Assembly (NCBI GenBank): GCA_002013415.1
Contig: MAEX01000014.1
Coordinates: 88,489 to 152,488 of the forward strand
DNA length: 64,000 nucleotides
Reading direction: 5' to 3'
Origin: Mycobacterium sp. D16Q14
GTDB taxonomy: Bacteria; Actinomycetota; Actinomycetes; Mycobacteriales; Mycobacteriaceae
This document shows, piece after piece, positions 54,485 to 61,119 of the stretch (its first letter is position 1; each line of letters opens with the position of its first letter). The notes under the pieces are model-generated. The model was given only the letters and a program-made list of their open reading frames with translations. It had not been told where the DNA came from and ran no database searches. Made by a program: the position numbers and the translations under genes.

Positions 54485-54775
54485 CTACCAGGGCTGGCTG
54501 GTGTCGACCGGCGGACCGGCGAATTGGGTCTGTCGGCCCGCAGTCGCCCGGTTGCCGCCAGCGGTGCAATCGGCAGTGTGGGCATGCTCAGGGCCTCGGT
54601 ACTTGGTGCGGTCGTCGTCATCGTGGCCGAGGTCCCAGGCTTGCCCCTTGCGGATCGGCTCACCACAGCGCCAGCAGGTGGCGCGCCCAGACTCAACTTC
54701 GGGCTTGAGTTGGGCGCGGAGCTTCTTGTGCTGGTAGTCGTAACCACGCTCGGTAGTCGAGCCCTGCGACGGCAT
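54485..54775 (-). CDS. HNH endonuclease
   Basis: A 96-residue protein: N-terminal STTERGYDYQHKKLRAQL, zinc pair C-W-R-C, the catalytic LGHDDDD core and a second metal-site segment EHAHTADC with a following asparagine (GGNRATA). HNH proteins next to terminase assist DNA cutting and packaging in HK97-like phages. GAGGAG lies seven bases before ATG 54775, which sits 83 bases inside the upstream gene. Confidence 0.88.
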   Translation of the reverse strand: MPSQGSTTERGYDYQHKKLRAQLKPEVESGRATCWRCGEPIRKGQAWDLGHDDDDRTKYRGPEHAHTADCTAGGNRATAGRQTQFAGPPVDTSQPW

Positions 54776-55148
54776 GGGGAGGCTCCTCGCTCGTGCGGTG
54801 CACAGCTTTGGCGCCGAGCAAGCTCGTGGTCGTACCCACCGTGTCGGCGCCGGGTTCCAGAATCATCACGTCCGCAGACGCTCCCCGGTAACTGTGGCAG
54901 CAGGGATTTAGGAAGGCGATCGTGCCGCCCGAGGTGAATCGGAACTCCTGCTCGCCGCGAGCACGGTTTACCCGCGATACCCACTGTCTCAAAGGCTCTT
55001 GATTGGAAAGCTTTTCGGCGATGAGAAAGGCCTCGCGCGTGGACTCATGTTTCGCGCTGACATATACGACCCGCTCGCCTAAGCATGCGTGCACGAATGC
55101 GACGTGGAGCCACTGCGCTCGCCTATCCCCAGGCATCCGGTCAGCCAC
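54693..55148 (-). CDS. Degenerate P-loop NTPase-like protein (terminase/helicase-like, no Walker A)
   Basis: A 151-residue product from GTG 55148 (weak GTGGGA upstream). The segments GERVVYVSAKHESTREAFL, TSGGTIAFLNPC and RGASADVMILEPGADTVG follow the order of a DExx/terminase ATPase after its Walker A: strand, 'S-x-k' region, Walker B (VMILEPGA in place of DE). No P-loop is present and the Walker B acids are replaced, so it should not hydrolyse ATP. It could be a decoy or DNA-binding relic. Confidence 0.5.
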   Translation of the reverse strand: MADRMPGDRRAQWLHVAFVHACLGERVVYVSAKHESTREAFLIAEKLSNQEPLRQWVSRVNRARGEQEFRFTSGGTIAFLNPCCHSYRGASADVMILEPGADTVGTTTSLLGAKAVHRTSEEPPHAVAGLDYRAWLRLPAQEAPRPTQARS

Positions 55149-55422
55149 GACTGAATCCCACGGGGGTCGCGGGCTTGATTCCGTCGGCCTCCATGGTGAA
55201 ACCGCCTGGCCGCGTGGTGACCACGATCGTGGCGTCCCCGACGGACTGGCCGACCATGACGAGGGTCGCGGCGTGTGCAACGGCGCCCATGACCGCGAGT
55301 CCCCAAGGTTCGCCGCCGGTCTGGCTCTGCAGAGTGGGGATATCGGGCGGGGTCTCGCGCCAGGTGCCGGGGTCGGCATCCATCAGGGTCTCGCCGTCGA
55401 CAGTGATCTTGATGTGGGACAT
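55141..55422 (-). CDS. Small hypothetical protein
   Basis: 93 residues, mixed alpha/beta (SHIKITVDGETLMDADPGTW, VGDATIVVTTRPGGFTM), with a hydrophobic helix (AVMGAVAHAATLVMVG). The last bases overlap the start of the NTPase-like gene. No recognised family. Confidence 0.62.
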   Translation of the reverse strand: MSHIKITVDGETLMDADPGTWRETPPDIPTLQSQTGGEPWGLAVMGAVAHAATLVMVGQSVGDATIVVTTRPGGFTMEADGIKPATPVGFSRG

Positions 55423-55426
55423 GGGC

Positions 55427-55633
55427 TTAGATCGCCCTCTCGTGTTTGAGCACGGCCATGATGGCTTGTGCGGCGGTTCGGGCGTCTGCGCCCGACATGT
55501 GCGGAAAGTCGGGGATCTCAGCCTCGCCTGAGTAGGCGCCATCGAGAACGTCCGCGACCATGCTCGTGGTGCGCTCCTGCTCGGTGTAGCACCTGCAGCA
55601 GTAGTCGTGATCATCGCAACTGCAGCAGGCCAT
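55427..55633 (-). CDS. Small Cys-rich hypothetical protein
   Basis: 68 residues. The first 16 hold CCSCDDHDYCCRCY, a dense Cys/His/Asp cluster likely to bind zinc or another metal, followed by a helical acidic part ending IMAVLKHERAI. Stop and start overlap neighbouring genes. Confidence 0.62.
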   Translation of the reverse strand: MACCSCDDHDYCCRCYTEQERTTSMVADVLDGAYSGEAEIPDFPHMSGADARTAAQAIMAVLKHERAI

Positions 55634-56028
55634 TACGCGCCCAGCTTTCGGAGTTGGCGGGCATCGACAGTCACGTCGTCGGTCTTGCCGACCGTGAGCA
55701 CGAACAGAGGCGTCTTGCGCTGGTGATCGCGGTGGTCGTACAGGGTCACGATGCGCGTGCCGTCAGGCGCCTCTGCGGCGGCCTGACGCAGTTGCGCGGC
55801 ATCAGCTTTCGTGAGCACGTCGAACTCGGCACCAATGACTGAGTCGAGGGCCTCGGCCCACAACTTGGCGGCCTCGCCGATCATCGCCTCGGCCTGCTCG
55901 TCGGACATGCCCGCTGCGCGGAATCCGGGAATCGGGATCAGCTGTGGCGGACCGTTTCCGGTGCCGGGATGCGGCAAGGCACCCGCACTGAATGTGCGGG
56001 TGAGTAGGTCTATCAGGGATTGATTCAT
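55633..56028 (-). CDS. Hypothetical protein
   Basis: 131 residues. The N-terminus is Pro-rich, then a helix (SDEQAEAMIGEAAKLWAEAL) and a C-terminal beta domain (PDGTRIVTLYDHRDHQRK). Start and stop codons overlap those of its neighbours, so it belongs to the same minus-strand unit. No recognised family. Confidence 0.6.
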   Translation of the reverse strand: MNQSLIDLLTRTFSAGALPHPGTGNGPPQLIPIPGFRAAGMSDEQAEAMIGEAAKLWAEALDSVIGAEFDVLTKADAAQLRQAAAEAPDGTRIVTLYDHRDHQRKTPLFVLTVGKTDDVTVDARQLRKLGA

Positions 56029-56399
56029 CAGCGGCCGAACCTACGGAGTAGCCGTCGCCACCATGAGGCCTTGCGTACAGCGACCCCAGCTGCATTCGGC
56101 AGCGCGGGCGAAGTACCGGCAATCCCGTCAAAGATCATGGTGGCCCAAGACTTTTCGAGCAGCTCGCCAGCATCCCTGCCTGCTGCCGCGAACCGCTCAT
56201 ACGCCTCGCGCTTGCGCCGTTGAGCCGCATCCAGCTGCCGCTGCGCTTTGGCGACACGCTCCTCGCCATCCTTGAGCGCGCCCACCATGTGCCAGCCCTC
56301 GTGGGTGAATAACTCGGGGCGTAGATTCCCGTCAGGATCAAACGGGGTCCACGGGCGGCGCCGTAAGCGGCGAAACCAACGGGCAATGGTGCGCTTCAT
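56028..56399 (-). CDS. Hypothetical basic protein sharing a motif with the tape measure C-terminus
   Basis: 123 residues with basic ends (RWFRRLRRRP and WWRRLLRRFGR) and a central helix (AKAQRQLDAAQRRKREAYER). Near residues 83-112 it has KSWATMIFDGIAG then PALPNAAG. The tape measure C-terminus carries KSWVTKILGGIAG then PALPNMAG. The shared segment suggests a common binding partner or a duplicated piece. Otherwise unknown. Confidence 0.6.
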   Translation of the reverse strand: MKRTIARWFRRLRRRPWTPFDPDGNLRPELFTHEGWHMVGALKDGEERVAKAQRQLDAAQRRKREAYERFAAAGRDAGELLEKSWATMIFDGIAGTSPALPNAAGVAVRKASWWRRLLRRFGR

Positions 56400-56482
56400 G
56401 GGGTTCCCTCCTTGGGCTAAGGGATGGGTGCCATCATTCGGTTACCCACACGATGGACCTGCGCCGACATAACATCAGCACC

Positions 56483-56713
56483 ATGAATGAGCAAGACCTC
56501 GATCTGGTGCGCAACGCGGCGGCCGACACGATCCGACAGTGCAGCAAGTACGACACGGGCTTTAGCTTGCAAGAGCTCGGACCCGAGCAACGAGAGTTTC
56601 TGGACTGGCAACTGCGATTAGCCCAGACCCAAGCGCTCGTTGCCATAAGCGAGGAACTGGCCCTTGCGCGCCATGATCGTGCGGTCGAGAGGCGCCTTCC
56701 GAGAATGGGTTAG
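56483..56713 (+). CDS. Small plus-strand hypothetical protein, leaderless
   Basis: 76 residues from ATG 56483, mostly helical (DLDLVRNAAADTIRQCSKY, FLDWQLRLAQTQALVAISEE). TAACAT (56470-56475) lies 7 bases upstream and there is no ribosome site, fitting leaderless expression. It is opposite in strand to the surrounding operon and followed by a terminator, so it is a separate unit, perhaps active in the lysogen. An in-frame ATG lies at 56453. Confidence 0.55.
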   Translation: MNEQDLDLVRNAAADTIRQCSKYDTGFSLQELGPEQREFLDWQLRLAQTQALVAISEELALARHDRAVERRLPRMG

Positions 56714-56730
56714 CTCACCCCGAAACAACG

Positions 56731-56755
56731 AAAACCCCAGCTAGGCCGGGGTTTT
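56731..56755. terminator. Bidirectional intrinsic terminator
   Basis: AAAACCCC (56731-56738) pairs with GGGGTTTT (56748-56755), so each strand ends in a T-run. It serves the small plus-strand gene and the minus-strand gene ending at 56870. Confidence 0.85.
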
Positions 56756-56869
56756 CATGCCGTGGACATAGTGGTCCCACCGACATGTTGGGACTCATTT
56801 TGCCATACGCGCAGGTCAGCGCTGGCATCTCAGATTCGGCGCGTGTCGCGACCCGCCGTGCCCAGTGAC

Positions 56870-57418
56870 CTAGCCGGAGCCGTAGCGGACGGAGAAGCAC
56901 AGCTCGGGGTCTGAGTCCTTCTCGTCCTCACGGCGTTTGGCAGGGTCGCCATCGATCTCGCTTATGGAGGGGAGTGCAGTCGGCAGAGGCGTGGCGTACA
57001 TGGGGCCGTCATCTCGCTGCGGTATCGGATTGTCGCGTTGCCACGTAAGGCGATCCACTTCTCCCAGCGCCCGCTGCCGGTTCGCGAGCATTTCCGCGCG
57101 CTCCTTGTAGCAGTGCAGTCCCTTGGCGAGTAATTCGGAACCGTTGTAGTCAACGATGTGGTTGTCCGACGGGTCAGGCTTGTCGACGACCGAGATGACC
57201 CAGACGATTATCGCGGTCGCGACGACGGCGACCAGCCCGATAAGCGCGGCGGTGGCGTTCTCCTTGTTCGCGGCGGTCTTTCTGTCGAGCGCGTCCAATC
57301 GCCCTGTGACCTCGCCGCGCAACTTCGCGATTTCGGCCTTGAGATCAGCGATCGGATCAGCGGGCTCCTTGGCCGCGTCTTCCGCGTGTGGGTCGTCCGG
57401 GTTATCTCCGTCGGCCAT
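56870..57418 (-). CDS. Single-span membrane protein with N-terminal coiled coil
   Basis: 182 residues: acidic N-terminus, coiled coil (about 22-55, DLKAEIAKLRGEVTGRLDAL), one membrane helix (about 60-82, ALIGLVAVVATAIIVWVISV), then a ~100-residue Arg/Glu-rich C-terminal part. The last residues include CFSVRYGSG. It lies divergent from the toxin-antitoxin-like operon. Function unknown; superinfection control or a lysis helper are possible. Confidence 0.65.
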   Translation of the reverse strand: MADGDNPDDPHAEDAAKEPADPIADLKAEIAKLRGEVTGRLDALDRKTAANKENATAALIGLVAVVATAIIVWVISVVDKPDPSDNHIVDYNGSELLAKGLHCYKERAEMLANRQRALGEVDRLTWQRDNPIPQRDDGPMYATPLPTALPSISEIDGDPAKRREDEKDSDPELCFSVRYGSG

Positions 57419-57561
57419 ACGCTTCCTTCCTTCGCTGGTAATCGAACTTTATCGCGGGGGTCCGACATGAGCGATGTCATTGAATCGCGGCGCGTCCCGC
57501 CATTGGATTGCCACCAAAACAGGCCTTGACATACCACCGTGGCAACCCACACACTGTCTTA

Positions 57562-57607
57562 TGTGTATGACATTAGCGATTGTATCTGTCGGTTGTGTAT
57601 GACACAA
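57562..57607 (+). promoter_or_regulatory. Palindromic and direct-repeat operator before the toxin-antitoxin-like operon
   Basis: TGTGTATGACA occurs twice (57562-57572, 57594-57604), 32 bases apart, about three helical turns. The second copy lies in a perfect palindrome TTGTGT-ATG-ACACAA (57593-57607). TTGACA at 57526-57531 could be the -35 element. Probably the binding site of the RHH protein encoded downstream. Confidence 0.7.
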
Positions 57608-57614
57608 TCGATGT

Positions 57615-57869
57615 ATGCGAATCGTCTTCCGCTTCACTCAGTCCTCGCGCAAGCACCGGATCGGGCGGGCTCACGCCAAGGCGGCCATGAGCAACGCCGT
57701 GCTGGTGGAGATCCGCAACGACGCGCGTGGCGTCATGGGGATGTTCATTGGCACCGACGACCGGGGTATCGATCTGGAGATCGGCATCAAGGGCGTGGAC
57801 GAGGTGTGGGACGGGCAGCACGCGGTGTGGCTGGTCATCCACGTCATGCCCCATCGATTCCGGAAGTAG
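57615..57869 (+). CDS. Putative toxin of a type II toxin-antitoxin-like pair
   Basis: An 84-residue basic protein. RKHRIGRAHAKAAMSNAV matches the 'KHGI…A…A' start of a small family of toxin-like proteins found beside RHH genes. It is followed by FIGTDDRGIDLEIGIKG and a VIHVMPHRFRK ending, also typical of it. No ribosome site precedes ATG 57615, only 8 bases after the operator palindrome, so the mRNA is probably leaderless. Toxicity is inferred from the pair. Confidence 0.65.
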   Translation: MRIVFRFTQSSRKHRIGRAHAKAAMSNAVLVEIRNDARGVMGMFIGTDDRGIDLEIGIKGVDEVWDGQHAVWLVIHVMPHRFRK

Positions 57870-57885
57870 CAGAAGGGTGCGCACC

Positions 57886-58245
57886 ATGAGCCGCAAAGAA
57901 GAGCCGATGATCATCGACGAGGACATTGACCTCGACGACGAGGTGGTCACGGTCGACGGTGAGCGCCTCACCAACGCAGACGCCGACGCACTGGCCGAGG
58001 AGGCCGCGCGGGTCAGTCGCGAGCGATCGAACGCCAACCTGATTCCGGGCCGAAAGTCACTGTCTGGCGAGGGTCAGCATTCACCGACCGTCCAGACGCG
58101 GGTACCGCAGTGGGTCAAGGATGAGTTGGTGGCCGAGGCCGCCGAGCTCGGTCTCGCGCGAGGCAATTCGGCCGGCGACGGCAAGCTCGTGCAACGGATC
58201 CTGACAGAGCACGTCGAGGCGCGTCGCGAACAGCAGGCAGGATGA
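57886..58245 (+). CDS. Ribbon-helix-helix-like antitoxin / repressor
   Basis: 119 residues. The N-terminus is very acidic (IIDEDIDLDDEVV). The C-terminal ~45 residues have the RHH pattern: a strand TVQTRVPQWVKDELVAEAAE then a second helix GKLVQRILTEHVE. AGAAGGG precedes the start. Order toxin-then-antitoxin with RHH at the C-terminus recalls BrnTA. It probably binds the palindrome upstream and neutralises the toxin. Confidence 0.65.
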   Translation: MSRKEEPMIIDEDIDLDDEVVTVDGERLTNADADALAEEAARVSRERSNANLIPGRKSLSGEGQHSPTVQTRVPQWVKDELVAEAAELGLARGNSAGDGKLVQRILTEHVEARREQQAG

Positions 58246-58397
58246 GTACCGACGCGCTGCGCGAGAAGCTGGCAGCCCTCGCGGCCAGGTGGGCCCAGGA
58301 GGCGCAGGCGCCAGGCGTCTATCCCGACGAGGCCGCCGCCCTTGAGTGTTGTGCTGATGAGCTGACAAGGGCTATCGCCGAGGTGCCCGAGGCTTAA
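58242..58397 (+). CDS. 51-residue third gene of the toxin-antitoxin-like operon
   Basis: ATG 58242 overlaps the RHH stop (ATGA). The product is a short helical acidic protein with LREKLAALAARWAQEAQAPG and a Cys-Cys pair. It is convergent with the next gene and the stops overlap. It is small enough to be missed in routine annotation. Function unknown. Confidence 0.6.
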   Translation: MSTDALREKLAALAARWAQEAQAPGVYPDEAAALECCADELTRAIAEVPEA

Positions 58398-58672
58398 CCC
58401 CGCTGGGCTTTCTCGTATGCCGAGCCGGGTCCGTCGAGGATCCGGCACTCGGCGCCGAGCTTAGGCGCGTATGTGACGGCGCCACAGTGGCACAACCAGG
58501 TGTGGTGACGCTGTCCGCATTCGCACGCCGGACAGCTTCGCCGCCAGCCAGGTTCGTCAATGCTGTGCCAGTTCGGGCAGTACAGCGGACTGACGATGGT
58601 CCAGCCGTCGCCGTTGGGCACGAGGTCACCGACGTACGCGTTGGGGAACCGATCGCGCGGTGGACGTGCCAT
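58394..58672 (-). CDS. Small zinc-ribbon protein
   Basis: 92 residues from ATG 58672. Cys residues at C-P-N-W-H, C-P-A-C-E-C and C-H-C suggest one or two zinc sites (CPACECGQRHHTWLCHCG). The frame is open to GTG 58735, adding 21 residues of poor conservation-like sequence. Neither start has a strong ribosome site. Function unknown. Confidence 0.55.
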   Translation of the reverse strand: MARPPRDRFPNAYVGDLVPNGDGWTIVSPLYCPNWHSIDEPGWRRSCPACECGQRHHTWLCHCGAVTYAPKLGAECRILDGPGSAYEKAQRG

Positions 58673-58765
58673 AAGCACGTTGTACGCCGAGGTGCCGACA
58701 CCCTGGTCTACTGTCTCGACTTCTGAGCACCGCACCCAGTACGCCTGAGCACTAAACTCAGAGAT

Positions 58766-58838
58766 ACCTCCTCACGGATGCCACTGGCAAGACAAAGGCA
58801 CGGGCATGAACCCTGCTAGTGGCAACGAGAGGAGGTAG
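58766..58838 (+). promoter_or_regulatory. RBS-sequestering leader with minigene, upstream of the 35-residue membrane peptide
   Basis: ACCTCCTC (58766-58773) is the exact complement of the ribosome site GAGGAGGT (58829-58836). An inner stem TGCCACT (58779-58785) with AGTGGCA (58818-58824) continues the helix. Within it an ATG at 58806 opens a 10-codon frame ending AGG AGG TAG at 58838, two bases before the main ATG. Translation of this minigene would open the hairpin. Confidence 0.6.
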
Positions 58839-58840
58839 GA

Positions 58841-58948
58841 ATGGCAGAAAAGCGCGAAGCGCCGCCGATCTGGGCAATTTCAGTTATCAATTGCCTGATC
58901 AATCTGGCGGCGCTCCTGTTGCAGCTCCACGCCGAACACTGGTTCTAG
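58841..58948 (+). CDS. 35-residue single-span membrane peptide
   Basis: The excellent ribosome site GAGGAGG lies five bases upstream of ATG 58841. The peptide is MAEKREAPP, then a membrane helix IWAISVINCLINLAALLLQL, then HAEHWF. It is followed at once by a strong terminator. Small hydrophobic peptides under a structured leader are typical of type I toxins and of membrane regulators. Which applies here is unknown. Confidence 0.65.
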   Translation: MAEKREAPPIWAISVINCLINLAALLLQLHAEHWF

Positions 58949-58961
58949 TAACCGGTCAGCA

Positions 58962-58991
58962 GCCCGACTCCCGGTGCAACGGGAGTCGGGC
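58962..58991. terminator. Intrinsic terminator after the membrane peptide
   Basis: GCCCGACTCCC (58962-58972) pairs perfectly with GGGAGTCGGGC (58981-58991) around 8 bases. A short T-containing stretch (CTCGCTGTTTC) follows. Confidence 0.8.
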
Positions 58992-59022
58992 CTCGCTGTT
59001 TCAAGAGCGAGTGCCCTGGTGA

Positions 59023-59044
59023 AGGTGTAAACCACTTTACACCT
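59023..59044. promoter_or_regulatory. Perfect 9-bp inverted repeat, operator or terminator
   Basis: AGGTGTAAA-CCAC-TTTACACCT. It lies between the terminator of the membrane peptide and the end of the minus-strand early operon (59104). The symmetric AT-rich arms and short spacer look more like a repressor operator than a terminator, though it could also end the minus-strand transcript. Confidence 0.55.
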
Positions 59045-59103
59045 CGCCGTCTAGCTGTCCATCTGGTCGCTGCAGGTAGGGGCCGGTTTGGGACCAATTA
59101 GCC

Positions 59104-59448
59104 TCACTGACCGCCGACAACCTCCGCAACCATGAGCATCAGCTCGCCAACCGCCGTGAGCTCGAAATCGCCGCGACAGCTGCAGTCACACCCATCGGCC
59201 AGCCCACGGCCTTTGACTCGCCGGAACTTCGCCAGTACCACCTTTGACGGAACGCCGGGGATGCCGTCGAAATCCCCACGAGGCAGTGGTCGCCCGGCGA
59301 GCACCTGCTCGACATCCCAACGCGTCGCCGGTTGCAGACGGTCGCCATGTTGTCGGCGGGCCAGCACAACCGCACGCATGAACACCAAGTCTGGGATATC
59401 GCGGGCGTGCCGGTAGCCGCCCTCCGGCGGCGCGGGGATGGCTGTCAT
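59104..59448 (-). CDS. Hypothetical protein with C-terminal CDCSC motif
   Basis: 114 residues. VFMRAVVLARRQHGDRLQPA is helical, PRGDFDGIPGVPSKVVLAKF follows, and GLADGCDCSCRGDFELTAVG gives a small Cys cluster. ATG 59448 overlaps the previous stop (ATGA). It is the last gene of this minus-strand unit. No recognised family. Confidence 0.6.
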   Translation of the reverse strand: MTAIPAPPEGGYRHARDIPDLVFMRAVVLARRQHGDRLQPATRWDVEQVLAGRPLPRGDFDGIPGVPSKVVLAKFRRVKGRGLADGCDCSCRGDFELTAVGELMLMVAEVVGGQ

Positions 59449-59636
59449 TGGGGCCACCGCCATAGCGTGATCGTCAGATCGGCGTCGGCCAGCACGGACG
59501 CCAGCACCGCGTCGACCGGCATCAGCCGCTGCTCCAGCGCCTTGCACGTCATGCAGAACCACACGCGGGCGTGATGCTCGTCGGACTCCGAGCAGTGCTC
59601 ACGGGCCTGGTGGGAGATCGCGGACGGGATCTCCAT
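59445..59636 (-). CDS. Small hypothetical protein with Cys/His pairs
   Basis: 63 residues, with HCSESDEHHARVWFCMTC near the N-terminus (Cys/His set that could hold one zinc) and a hydrophobic C-terminal half (VDAVLASVLADADLTITL). It directly follows the Cys-rich peptide gene and is coupled to the next one. Function unknown. Confidence 0.6.
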   Translation of the reverse strand: MEIPSAISHQAREHCSESDEHHARVWFCMTCKALEQRLMPVDAVLASVLADADLTITLWRWPQ

Positions 59637-59753
59637 CTAGTCGCACTCGCATTCGCACTCGGGGCATTTTCGGTAGTCGCATGGGCATCGGGGGCATTCG
59701 CACTGGCAGTCGCCGCAGAATCCCCTCTTGCCCGTCGCCGCCCGGTCGCTCAC
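59637..59753 (-). CDS. 38-residue cysteine-rich, metallothionein-like peptide
   Basis: GTG 59753 overlaps the stop of the upstream gene (GTGA), and the TAG stop abuts the next ATG. After a basic start (SDRAATGKRGF) come ten cysteines in 26 residues, in CGDCQCECPRCPCDY and CPECECECD. No such density arises by chance in a coupled frame. It may bind zinc or another soft metal, or form a tiny zinc-ribbon pair. It is below the usual length cut-off of gene finders. Confidence 0.7.
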   Translation of the reverse strand: MSDRAATGKRGFCGDCQCECPRCPCDYRKCPECECECD

Positions 59754-60964
59754 GCCTTTGCCTCCAATCGTGTTGCGTTCCTGGGTCGCTCAGCTCGCAC
59801 CGCACGCACGTCGCCAATGCGAACCATCTGGTGGCCGTCGGTATCCCGGCCGCGCAACGGAACCCATCCGCGCCGGATCCACCGCTCGATCGTCGACTGC
59901 GGTACATGCTCATCAAGGCGTGGGAGCACCACGTCGACCAGCTCACGCACGGTCGCATTGCGGTCGTCAAGCTCGCCGAGGTTGCGCGCAAGCACATCGT
60001 CGACCAGGTGCACGGTCTCGCACTGTGGGCACATTATCGAGCCACTGTGACTCGGCGCGGTGAGCGCATAGCCGCACCGGGTTGTGTTGTCACCCTTGGC
60101 TGCTCGCTCCTTGAGTACCGCGTCCGGAGCGGGGTCAGTGATGCATGGTCCGATGGTCATTGGCTCCGGCGGACGGTTGACGACCCGCATGGCGGATCGG
60201 AACACGTGCTCGATCTCGTCGCAGATCTCGGCGCCGTTCTCCTGTAGAGCCACGTCGGCGGCGTGGTTGTACAGCCACTTGGTCATCCGCGTGGTCGTCG
60301 TGACCGAGCGAGTGTCCTCGGAGCGCCTCCCGGCGTACATCACCCGCAGATTCCCCGGCGGGACCGCAACGGGTGTTCGGATCTCTGGTGCGCCGTCACA
60401 GTCGTCACATAGAGGCCCGGCCGCCGACGTTGGCAACGACACGAAGCAACGCGCGCAGGCATCCGGCCGGGACGGCGCAGCCGCGTCGATGACGAACCGT
60501 GTGGCCGGTACCGCACTCTCGGATTCATCGACCGCCAATGGCCTTGGCCGGGTACGGAACTCCGGCACGTCCAGGCCGCGCGTCTCGCACATGTCGCGGA
60601 TGGTCGTCGACAGCGCGTTGCCGATCCGGTCCAGCTCGTCACTCGCACGACCGTTGACCCGGCCGAGCGCCAGTGCGTGCCACAGCGCGGCCTGGTGCCG
60701 GTCCCGGTGGTCCCTCGGCGTCGGGGTGGCGTCCTTGTCGCGCGGGAACGGCTCGACGTGGCTCACGAGGCTGTCGTCGCCGTGTAGCACGTCTCGGCGC
60801 TCACCCTTGCGCGCACCATCGCCCAGGTTCGCCTGTCCTACAGCGGTTTCCGTGAGCCTGTCTAGCCACCACGGCAGGTCGGCAAGCCGCTTGCGTAGCT
60901 CCGATACGCATGCCTTGCACACGAACAGATCGGTTGCGCGTTCACAACGTTTGCACTTGGTCAA
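59750..60964 (-). CDS. Large zinc-ribbon and HTH early protein
   Basis: 404 residues from TTG 60964, which overlaps the upstream stop and has AAGGGG nine bases before it. The N-terminal zinc finger is TKCKRCERATDLFVCKAC. A second is in DACARCFVSLPTSAAGPLCDDC (about 195-215), and a third in CGYALTAPSHSGSIMCPQC. The C-terminus has a helix-turn-helix (VPQSTIERWIRRGWVPLRG) of the MerR/excise-like DNA-binding type. Probably a DNA-binding regulator or recombination factor. No exact family known. Confidence 0.65.
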   Translation of the reverse strand: MTKCKRCERATDLFVCKACVSELRKRLADLPWWLDRLTETAVGQANLGDGARKGERRDVLHGDDSLVSHVEPFPRDKDATPTPRDHRDRHQAALWHALALGRVNGRASDELDRIGNALSTTIRDMCETRGLDVPEFRTRPRPLAVDESESAVPATRFVIDAAAPSRPDACARCFVSLPTSAAGPLCDDCDGAPEIRTPVAVPPGNLRVMYAGRRSEDTRSVTTTTRMTKWLYNHAADVALQENGAEICDEIEHVFRSAMRVVNRPPEPMTIGPCITDPAPDAVLKERAAKGDNTTRCGYALTAPSHSGSIMCPQCETVHLVDDVLARNLGELDDRNATVRELVDVVLPRLDEHVPQSTIERWIRRGWVPLRGRDTDGHQMVRIGDVRAVRAERPRNATRLEAKA

Positions 60965-61119
60965 CGGTTGAATCCCCTTACCATCTCGGCGAATTGGATA
61001 TCGATGTCGTGCTGTTCGATCTGGGCGAGACACCGGCGCTGCCACGGCTGCAGCTGCATACCGAGGTGTTCGCACATCTGCGCCATGCGGTCAGCGTCGC
61101 CGTGACGCATGCGCTTCAT
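60961..61119 (-). CDS. 52-residue hypothetical protein
   Basis: A short helical protein from ATG 61119, overlapping its neighbours at both ends (ATGA and TTGA). It contains QMCEHLGMQLQPWQRRCLAQ, a pattern similar to the N-terminal adaptor helix of some terminases and primases. Function unknown. Confidence 0.6.
   Translation of the reverse strand: MKRMRHGDADRMAQMCEHLGMQLQPWQRRCLAQIEQHDIDIQFAEMVRGFNR

Noticed and set aside
57466..57528. 20-codon frame in the gap before the toxin-antitoxin-like operon
   Set aside because: A G-run precedes the ATG, but nothing else supports it. Chance expectation for such a short frame is high.
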